The notes under the pieces were generated by a model that worked only from the letters and a program-made list of their open reading frames with translations, had not been told where the DNA came from and made no database searches. A stretch of 64,000 nucleotides of DNA from Halobacillus halophilus DSM 2266 (GTDB taxonomy: Bacteria; Bacillota; Bacilli; Bacillales; Halobacillaceae): NCBI RefSeq assembly GCF_000284515.1, contig NC_017668.1:806001-870000 (forward strand), given 5' to 3'. Below, piece after piece: positions 58,052 to 64,000 of this stretch; position 1 is the first letter of the stretch, and the number at the start of each line of letters is the position of its first letter. The translations under genes and the position numbers were made by a program.

Positions 58052-58998
58052 TGCATTTTCTGAAAATTCTACAGAATGAGCACATTAAAATTTATAAAAA
58101 AACAGGAACCTGGATTATGATCGGGATTCTTCTCACTTTGCTACTTGGTTTTGCGATGTTACAGAAGTATGTGCTGGATAATGGAGACCAGTCCAATTGG
58201 AGAAATCAAGCAGAAGCGAGAATTGCACAGATGGAAGAAGGTATGGAAAACGGTCCTGCCATTGAAGCGGGTCGAGAAGCTATGGGGAAAGAAATTGCCA
58301 TTCAGCAATATCGTTTAGACAATGACCTCCCGCCTGTTTCTGCAGACTCTTTGTGGGGATTTATGATAGACGCAACTAATTTCACAGCAATTGCCACTCT
58401 ATTCACTATAGTCATCGCAGCAGGGATTGTAGCCAGTGAATTTTCTACAGGAACGATCAAACTGCTGTTGATCCGTCCTGTACGCCGAGGAAAAATCTTG
58501 CTGGCTAAGTTTATTACAACGATGATGTTTGCTCTTTTCATGCTTGTTTTATTATTTGGGTTTTCTTATATTATTGGTCTTGCATTTTTCGGTAACGCAG
58601 CATCAGATCTTCCCTATTTGACTTATACCGGTGGTCAGGTTGTTGAGCAGCATATGGTGGGGCACATTATCAGTTTGATTGGTTTCCGAAGTATTGAAAT
58701 TATTATGATGGCTACGGTGGCCTTTATGATTTCTACCATTTTCAGAAGTAGTTCATTAGCGATTGGGTTTTCCATATTTCTTATGTTTACAGGTCCTCAG
58801 ATTGTCCAGCTGCTAAGCCAGTATGACTGGGTTAGATTTGTACTTTTCGCTAATACAAATCTCATGCAGTATGTCGATGGAACACCGGTTGTAGAAGGGA
58901 TGACGATGACCTTCTCCATTGTTGTGCTCCTCATCTACTTCTTTGTTTTTCTCATATCCTCCTGGGTGATTTTCAAACAAAGAGACGTTGCCGTATAA
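58051..58998 (+). CDS. ABC-2 exporter permease, BcrB-like
   Basis: The 315-residue protein has one membrane helix near 20-40, an extracellular region of about 70 residues, then five helices, with 'ASEFSTGTIKLLLIRPVRRGKILLAKF' in outline (about 128-154), the hallmark of BcrB-type permeases. Starts at the last base of the ATPase stop codon. Confidence 0.88.
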   Translation: MHFLKILQNEHIKIYKKTGTWIMIGILLTLLLGFAMLQKYVLDNGDQSNWRNQAEARIAQMEEGMENGPAIEAGREAMGKEIAIQQYRLDNDLPPVSADSLWGFMIDATNFTAIATLFTIVIAAGIVASEFSTGTIKLLLIRPVRRGKILLAKFITTMMFALFMLVLLFGFSYIIGLAFFGNAASDLPYLTYTGGQVVEQHMVGHIISLIGFRSIEIIMMATVAFMISTIFRSSSLAIGFSIFLMFTGPQIVQLLSQYDWVRFVLFANTNLMQYVDGTPVVEGMTMTFSIVVLLIYFFVFLISSWVIFKQRDVAV

Positions 58999-59036
58999 TG
59001 GCTAACTAAAGTTGTAGAAGGGATGGGGGGATTAAG

Positions 59037-59756
59037 GTGGAAAATGAACGAATTCTTGTGGTCGAAGATGAGTTTGAAATTGCGGACTTAGTTAGAGACT
59101 ATTTAATGATGGAAGGATACGAAGTGATACATGCAAAGGATGGTCAGGAAGGGTGGGACTTATTTCAACATGAAAATCCTACCCTTACTGTACTTGATCT
59201 AATGCTTCCAAAAGTTGATGGAATGGAATTATGCAGGCTGATCCGCTCCCGATCGATGATCCCGATTATTATGATGACAGCTAAAAAAAGTGAATCCGAC
59301 AAAATTATCGGACTGGGCATTGGTGCTGATGATTACATTACGAAACCTTTCAGTCCAAGTGAGTTAGTAGCACGGATTAAAGCACAACTCAGGCGCTATA
59401 GACACTTTTCACACGATGACTCACTCCAACAGGATATTTTAACGTTTGGGGATTTAACCATCGACGCTAGTGAGTACAAGGTTCGAATAAAAGACCACCC
59501 GATTGAGTTATCAGCAAGGGAATTTCAGATCCTGCATCTGCTGGCTAGTCATGAAGGACAAGTCTTCACGAAGGAGCAGCTTTTTGATAAGATTTGGGGC
59601 TATGACCATATGGGTGATTTCAATACTTTAATGGTGTATATGCGCAAGCTTCGAGAAAAAATTGAAATAGAACCTTCTAATCCTGTCTATCTTAGGACTG
59701 TGTGGGGAGTAGGTTATAAATTCGAGGGAGGAGTTGAATCATCATGGGACGATTGA
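59037..59756 (+). CDS. OmpR-family response regulator
   Basis: GTG start with GGGGGG and AAGG nearby. The 239-residue protein has a receiver domain with acidic 'VEDE' (8-11), phospho-Asp in 'LTVLDLMLPKVDG' (Asp54 or so), 'MMTAKKSE' and Lys in 'YITKPFSPSEL', and a winged-helix output domain ending 'LRTVWGVGYKF'. It probably controls the ABC genes upstream in the same operon. Overlaps the kinase gene by 13 bp. Confidence 0.92.
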   Translation: MENERILVVEDEFEIADLVRDYLMMEGYEVIHAKDGQEGWDLFQHENPTLTVLDLMLPKVDGMELCRLIRSRSMIPIIMMTAKKSESDKIIGLGIGADDYITKPFSPSELVARIKAQLRRYRHFSHDDSLQQDILTFGDLTIDASEYKVRIKDHPIELSAREFQILHLLASHEGQVFTKEQLFDKIWGYDHMGDFNTLMVYMRKLREKIEIEPSNPVYLRTVWGVGYKFEGGVESSWDD

Positions 59757-61099
59757 AAGTGCGTTTGATCTTAGCGTTTCTTTCCCTTATTCTCCTCCCT
59801 ATTGGGGTGACAGGTTCCCTTCTTCAACTCCAATCTTCAGAATTAGAAGAAAAAGAACGTTCTTACCGAGATTCGATGAATGAATTAGAATCCACAATTA
59901 AAAGAGAATTAACCCAGACTTCTGTTTCCGATCTTGAACTCAACGCGCTTGTGAATCAATACGCAGCAGAAATTAACATTAAGGATGCTGAAGGAGAAAC
60001 CGTGTTCACCTCATACAAGGACCCCGAAGCTGCGCCTCATAATGAAGCTATCGTAGATAGTTCCACTCTTTTTCATGTTCAGGCTGAAGACGGCCGCATC
60101 TTATTTGTCGAATTATCCAGTCAACTGCCATTTACCGATACAATTTTAAGGAGTATCCTCATTAGTGTTGGAAGCGGATTAATCGCACTCATCTTGCTTA
60201 TAATCGGCTGGACCTGGTATATCTCGCGTACAATTCTTAGTCCTTTGAAAGAAATTTATGCAGCAACGGAGGAAGTTAAAGAAGGTAATTTAGATTATCC
60301 CATTCAGTATCGAAGAAAGGATGAGATAGGCAAGTTTATCCGTGGCTTTAATACGATGAGAACACACTTAAAACAATCACAGGAAAAAGAAGAACAATTT
60401 AAAGAAGACCGTAAACAACTAATTGCCAATATCTCACATGATCTTCGTACTCCACTCTCTTCAATTAAAGGGTATGTAGAGGGACTGCAGGACGGAGTAG
60501 CTCAAACGGATGAAATGCAGGAAAAGTATTTTCGGGTGATCAGGCAAAAAACCGATCAGCTGGACCATCTAATAGAAGACCTCTTTCAATTTTCTAAATT
60601 GGATCTTCGGCAGCTGCCTTTGGATCAGCAGTTTGTGGACAGCCGTGTTTTCTTTCAATCTTTATTAGACGATGCAGTAGAAGACGGTAAAAGCAAAAAT
60701 GTGTGTATCGATGTCCCTCGGCAGATTCCCTCCGTAACCTTATCGCTTGACCCTGTTAGAATAACTCAAGTAATGAATAATCTAACAGAAAATGCTGTTC
60801 GATATGGAGCTGATTCTATAGTAATTTCCACTAGAATCGACCATGATGAATCTAATTTCACCATATCCGTTAAAGATAATGGGGAAGGGATGGAAAAAGA
60901 GGAGCTTACTAAGATTTTCTCACGTTTTTACAGAGCGGAAAAGTCACGATCAAGAGAATCGGGAGGTACGGGGCTTGGGCTCGCCATTGTAAAATCCATA
61001 ATAGAACAACATGGAGGATCTCTATGGGCTGATAGTGAACTTAATTATGGAAGTACGATCACTTTCACCCTTCCATTTTTAAAGAAAGAATTGGTATAA
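59744..61099 (+). CDS. Sensor histidine kinase
   Basis: The 451-residue kinase has a first membrane helix (about 6-25), an extracellular sensor region of about 100 residues, a second helix (about 131-155), a HAMP domain, HisKA with phospho-His in 'NISHDLRTPLSSIKGYVEG' (about 229-247), and HATPase boxes 'NNLTENAVRYG', 'VKDNGEGM' and 'GGTGLGLAIVKSIIEQHGG'. The sensor region is much larger than the tiny loop of BceS-type kinases, so it may sense its stimulus directly. Confidence 0.92.
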   Translation: MGRLKVRLILAFLSLILLPIGVTGSLLQLQSSELEEKERSYRDSMNELESTIKRELTQTSVSDLELNALVNQYAAEINIKDAEGETVFTSYKDPEAAPHNEAIVDSSTLFHVQAEDGRILFVELSSQLPFTDTILRSILISVGSGLIALILLIIGWTWYISRTILSPLKEIYAATEEVKEGNLDYPIQYRRKDEIGKFIRGFNTMRTHLKQSQEKEEQFKEDRKQLIANISHDLRTPLSSIKGYVEGLQDGVAQTDEMQEKYFRVIRQKTDQLDHLIEDLFQFSKLDLRQLPLDQQFVDSRVFFQSLLDDAVEDGKSKNVCIDVPRQIPSVTLSLDPVRITQVMNNLTENAVRYGADSIVISTRIDHDESNFTISVKDNGEGMEKEELTKIFSRFYRAEKSRSRESGGTGLGLAIVKSIIEQHGGSLWADSELNYGSTITFTLPFLKKELV

Positions 61100-61170
61100 G
61101 AAATTCATTCTTTTTCATCTTTGGTAGTAAACAGGCAGGTTATCAGCTGTAAGATTAGAGCGTTTATCTT

Positions 61171-61206
61171 CCAGTAAGTTCATGATAGACATAAAGCTAT
61201 GCTTGT
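61171..61206 (+). repeat. 36-bp direct repeat, right copy
   Basis: Matches 56818-56853 at 31 of 36 positions. Here CTATGCTT (61197-61204) faces AAGCATGG (61215-61222). It lies just upstream of the small gene at 61253. Confidence 0.6.
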
Positions 61207-61252
61207 ACTATGATAAGCATGGCTGAAAAAGTACAAAAAGGAGTTCGTTAAT

Positions 61253-61405
61253 ATGACCCAGCAAGAGAGAATCGATGATTTAAAAACACGATTATCTGAA
61301 TTCATGATTCGAATAGAAGAATTGGAGCCGGAGGACACTTCTGTAGAAGATATTGATCATTTAATTTCTATGCTTGAAGAATTAGAAAATAAAATGAACA
61401 AATAA
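61253..61405 (+). CDS. SE1561 family small protein (50 aa)
   Basis: ATG 61253 follows AAAAAGGAG. The protein MTQQERIDDLKTRLSEFMIR... to ...LISMLEELENKMNK is 50 residues, acidic and wholly helical, with the 'DTSVEDIDHLISMLEELE' pattern of the SE1561 family of Bacillota. Function unknown; likely a small helical-hairpin protein. Confidence 0.8.
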   Translation: MTQQERIDDLKTRLSEFMIRIEELEPEDTSVEDIDHLISMLEELENKMNK

Positions 61406-61425
61406 TAAAAAAGGAGGGGAATGAA

Positions 61426-61602
61426 CTGGATCTTCTGATTTTTTATATTTCCCCTGTGCTCGGCTTTTTGTTTATGCTGACCCTTATTATGGCTCTTTTC
61501 CGTAAAGTGTCAGGACGTTACATTCAACATTCACAAAAGAAGGTTCTTATGGGTTCAAGCATAGCTATAGCGGCTATTATTATTTATGTGAATTTTTTCT
61601 AG
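61426..61602 (+). CDS. Small membrane protein (58 aa) with a probable CTG start
   Basis: AAGGAGGGG at 61411-61419 is followed 6 nt later by CTG at 61426, opening an uninterrupted frame of 58 codons. An ATG at 61421 lies in another frame and stops after five codons. The protein has two hydrophobic helices (about 3-24 and 41-57) separated by a basic loop 'RKVSGRYIQHSQKK', the positive-inside pattern. It follows the SE1561 gene by 20 bp and is followed by a terminator. The non-standard start is the weak point. Confidence 0.6.
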   Translation: MDLLIFYISPVLGFLFMLTLIMALFRKVSGRYIQHSQKKVLMGSSIAIAAIIIYVNFF

Positions 61603-61605
61603 GTT

Positions 61606-61634
61606 GACTCTCGAATAAGAGGGTTGATTTTTTT
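61606..61634 (+). terminator. Terminator after the two small genes
   Basis: ACTCTC pairs with GAGGGT (one G-T) and is followed by TGATTTTTTT. Confidence 0.7.
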
Positions 61635-61700
61635 AATATTGTACTTTATTATGGTAAATCGCTAATAAATAAAAGATAGACGTAGAGAGGAGAATGGATT

Positions 61701-63005
61701 ATGGCCTGGGCAGTCATTGTATCTGTCCTCGTAATGACGATTTTAAGTCTATTACGAATTAATGTCATTATCGCAATTATTGCCGCCGGACTAACCGCCG
61801 GTTTAATGAACGGAGAATCGTTTAAGGCCTCCGTGGAAATGCTAGTTAATGGAATGGGAGACCAGGCAAGTGTCGCTTTAAGTTATGTATTGCTTGGGGC
61901 CTTTGCTGTAGCTATAAGTTACTCTGGAATCACGGCTTTACTGGTCAATTACCTGCTTCGTGCATTAAAGAGCAGACGTACAATGATTGTGTTCGTTATT
62001 GCTTTTGTTGCAAGCTTATCCCAAAACGTTATACCTGTTCATATTGCCTTTATACCTATATTAATACCACCGTTATTAAAGCTTTTCGATGAAATGAAAC
62101 TGGATCGTCGCGCTGTTGCTGCAGCGCTAACGTTTGGCTTGAAAGCTCCTTACGTCATGATCCCAGTAGGTTTTGGTTTTCTTTTTCACGAGACCATTCA
62201 GGAGGCAATGAATGCCAATGGAATTAGTCTCGGCATCGGATCTATAGCCCAGTCGCTGCTTATTCCAGGGTCTGGAATGGTCGTTGGATTGTTTATAGCT
62301 GTATTAATCACATATCGGAAGAAGCGGGAAGCCCCTGTTCTTGATGAAGCTGAATCTGTGGTGAAAGAACCCGTCAAAAGCCAGAGTTTTCAGACTAAAC
62401 ATGTATGGACGATTCTTGCTATTTTAGTTACTTTATTTATCCAGGCTTTCTGGCAGAACCTGATCCTCGCTGCTCTAGCTGGAATAATCATTATGTTTAT
62501 CTTTCGTGTTGTTCCTTTTGCAAAAGGGGACAAAGTGGTTAACGACGGAATTGGAATGATGGGGTTTATCGCCTTTGTTATGCTTGTAGCATCAGGTTAT
62601 GCCAATGTGTTAACCAAGACGGAATCTGTAAGTGCATTAGTGGAAATCAGTTCTGATTATATCGGAGATAATCAAGCTGTGATTGCCTTTATCTTATTGC
62701 TCGTAGGACTAGTTGTTACGATGGGAATTGGCTCTTCCTTTGCGACCGTACCAATTCTAGCAGCTTTATTCGTTCCTATATGCGTCAGTGCCGGTTTTTC
62801 ACCGATGGCTACAGCAGCTCTGATCGGAACTGCAGGCGCTCTGGGCGATGCAGGCTCGCCGGCGTCCGACAGCACACTTGGACCTACTTCCGGTTTGAAT
62901 GCGGATGGCAGGCATAACCACATCTGGGATACATGTGTACCTACTTTCCTTCATTATAATATTCCGTTATTCATCTTCGGATGGGCTGCTGCACTAATTC
63001 TTTAA
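61701..63005 (+). CDS. NhaC-type Na+/H+ antiporter or amino-acid transporter (YuiF-like)
   Basis: The 434-residue protein, behind GAGAGGAG, has 10-12 membrane helices and family marks such as 'LSYVLLGAFAVAISYSGI', 'QNVIPVHIAFIPILIPPLL', 'GLKAPYVMIPVGFGFLFHETI' and 'AALIGTAGALGDAGSPASDSTLGPT' in outline near the end. These fit the Na+/H+ antiporter family proteins related to B. subtilis YuiF, annotated as putative amino-acid transporter. The substrate cannot be fixed. Single gene. Confidence 0.83.
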   Translation: MAWAVIVSVLVMTILSLLRINVIIAIIAAGLTAGLMNGESFKASVEMLVNGMGDQASVALSYVLLGAFAVAISYSGITALLVNYLLRALKSRRTMIVFVIAFVASLSQNVIPVHIAFIPILIPPLLKLFDEMKLDRRAVAAALTFGLKAPYVMIPVGFGFLFHETIQEAMNANGISLGIGSIAQSLLIPGSGMVVGLFIAVLITYRKKREAPVLDEAESVVKEPVKSQSFQTKHVWTILAILVTLFIQAFWQNLILAALAGIIIMFIFRVVPFAKGDKVVNDGIGMMGFIAFVMLVASGYANVLTKTESVSALVEISSDYIGDNQAVIAFILLLVGLVVTMGIGSSFATVPILAALFVPICVSAGFSPMATAALIGTAGALGDAGSPASDSTLGPTSGLNADGRHNHIWDTCVPTFLHYNIPLFIFGWAAALIL

Positions 63006-63091
63006 TAAAGGCGGTGGGTAATATTCCCACTTGTCTTTCTTTATATTTAGCTGCTGACTCACGCATACTAAGCAAAAAGTGAGTGGTAGTC

Positions 63092-63871
63092 ATGTGGAAA
63101 TATATGCTGTCTTTACTTGTAGCCTTTACGTTTCTTCTTCAGCCATTATCGATACAGGCAGAAGGCTGGGGGTACAAAAAAAGCAATAATGGAGAAGCAC
63201 CGGATGTAGGCCGGTATGGGCCTATGCTGGAAAAAGAGGATGGATTCTATGTCGATTCTTCTGGAGCTCCTGTTATTTACTTAACCTTTGATAATGGATA
63301 CGAACAGGGATATACAGGGAAAGTATTAGATATTTTAAAGGAAAAAGAAGTGCCTGCTACTTTTTTTGTGACCGGGCATTACATTCAAAGCGCTCCGGAT
63401 CTGTTAAAACGCATGGCTAATGAAGGCCATTTAATCGGAAATCATTCTTGGAGCCATCCTGATTTCACGAAAGTTTCTAAGGAACAAATGAAAGAGGAAC
63501 TGGACAAAGTAAATCAGGAAGTGAAAAAACTAACAGATCAGGAGACCATGACATTTGTCCGTCCACCTCGGGGCACGTTTAATGAACAAACTTTAAAGTG
63601 GGCCAAAGAATTTGGATATACCCATGCGTTCTGGTCTCTTGCTTTTAAGGACTGGGAAACAAATAACCAAAAAGGCTGGGAGTATGCTTATCATAGTGTC
63701 CTCGACCAAATCCATCCTGGGGCTGTCATTCTTTTGCATACAGTCTCGCAGGATAATGCGGAAGCTCTAGAGCAATTAATTGATGAACTTAGAAAACGCG
63801 GCTACCATTTCGGCAGCCTTAACGATTTAATGGTAAAAAAACTGCTTCCTTTTCCAATTTTGAGCCTGTAA
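63092..63871 (+). CDS. pdaA: Polysaccharide deacetylase PdaA (spore cortex muramic-lactam synthesis)
   Basis: The ATG at 63092 is preferred to a GTG three codons up; AAAGTGAG lies 9 nt before it. The 259-residue protein has a signal peptide (about 1-22, 'LSIQAEG' cleavage region), then a NodB deacetylase domain with 'YLTFDNGYEQG' (PdaA has TFDNGYE in place of TFDDG), metal ligands in 'NHSWSHPD' and 'RPPRGTF', and 'ILLHTVSQDN'. PdaA removes N-acetyl from muramic acid so that the lactam of the spore cortex can form. In B. subtilis (yfjS) it lies near the yfk genes, as here. Confidence 0.92.
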   Translation: MWKYMLSLLVAFTFLLQPLSIQAEGWGYKKSNNGEAPDVGRYGPMLEKEDGFYVDSSGAPVIYLTFDNGYEQGYTGKVLDILKEKEVPATFFVTGHYIQSAPDLLKRMANEGHLIGNHSWSHPDFTKVSKEQMKEELDKVNQEVKKLTDQETMTFVRPPRGTFNEQTLKWAKEFGYTHAFWSLAFKDWETNNQKGWEYAYHSVLDQIHPGAVILLHTVSQDNAEALEQLIDELRKRGYHFGSLNDLMVKKLLPFPILSL

Positions 63872-63877
63872 CAAACT

Positions 63878-63910
63878 GCCTCTACACGCACCGCGTGTAG
63901 AGGCTTTATT
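63878..63910 (+). terminator. Terminator of pdaA
   Basis: A perfect 12-bp stem GCCTCTACACGC/GCGTGTAGAGGC with a 3-base loop, then TTTATT. Confidence 0.88.
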
Positions 63911-63933
63911 ATACCTTTTTGACGATATTAAAG

Positions 63934-64000
63934 ATAAGCTCCCGTTTATTTAAGACTCAGTTTCGAGATAAATGGGTGCGTTACGATAGATGGATAAGGG
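63934..64000. repeat. Left end of a further copy (G) of the dispersed repeat
   Basis: ATAAGCTCCCGTTTATTTAA then GACTCAGTTTCGAGATAAAT is a type 2 left end, followed by GGGTGCGTTACGATAGATGG like the start of copy B. The rest lies beyond the window. Confidence 0.8.

Overview
The window looks like chromosome of a low-to-mid GC, endospore-forming member of the Bacillaceae, most likely a halophilic or marine genus such as Halobacillus or a close relative (inference). The reasons are a CotY/CotZ-type spore coat gene at the left edge, MreBH, YwbE, a YdaT-type stress protein, PdaA, strong AGGAGG ribosome sites with many TTG/GTG starts, and a block (43.5-63.9 kb) whose gene content matches the yfj-yfk region of Bacillus subtilis (yfkJ-I-H, an MFS gene, yfkD, a MscS gene, pdaA). 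No rRNA, tRNA, CRISPR array, transposase or prophage gene was seen.

Layout. 1-2 kb: spore coat gene fragment, a large hairpin repeat and a small hydrophilic protein. 2.0-10.8 kb: a nine-gene fatty-acid operon whose core is an ACAD11-type acyl-CoA dehydrogenase plus an aminoglycoside-phosphotransferase-fold kinase, the pair known to break down 4-hydroxyacyl-CoAs through a phosphorylated intermediate; a ComB-type phosphatase gene sits in the same operon. 11-15 kb: acetyltransferase, PP2C-like phosphatase, alpha/beta hydrolase, class IV aminotransferase, O-methyltransferase. 15.5-18.1 kb: 5-oxoprolinase operon pxpBCA. 18.2-22.2 kb: stress-type small proteins (one with an in-frame TGA), ywbE, an unassigned ~300-nt RNA with a perfect promoter and terminator, an AcuI/YhfP oxidoreductase and an ion channel with an unusual filter. 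23-28 kb: sigma-54 activator divergent from a YfcC transporter and isoaspartyl dipeptidase behind a clear -24/-12 promoter. 28-32.3 kb: CwlK-type peptidase, PanE, small proteins, MreBH. 32.4-40 kb: YkgJ/MOSC/deaminase/DUF1992 cluster, a drug-type ABC exporter with its TetR regulator, an SOS-associated peptidase, a GGDEF-EAL protein. 41-45 kb: CPBP protease, AGCS symporter, yfkJIH. 45-53 kb: metal homeostasis (PfeT-like Fe efflux ATPase with Fur and PerR boxes; znuC-znuB-zur and znuA with Zur boxes) around an amino-acid ABC importer lacking an ATPase. 53-64 kb: MFS, OsmC, YitT/YczE, YfkD, MscS, a BcrAB-like ABC exporter with its own two-component system, small proteins, a YuiF-like transporter and PdaA.

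The most unusual feature is a family of large, modular, hairpin-rich intergenic repeats: five complete copies of 540-950 bp (588-1536, 14994-15535, 22275-23011, 28627-29169, 40004-40854), one copy running off the right edge (63934-64000), and solo ends (10829-10857, 41771-41819). Every complete copy has one end of each of two types of inverted terminal repeat, no coding capacity, long hairpin arms with paired (compensatory) base changes between copies, and nested exchangeable modules. No transposase for them is encoded here.

All assignments were made by reading the sequence and from remembered family signatures; no database search was run.
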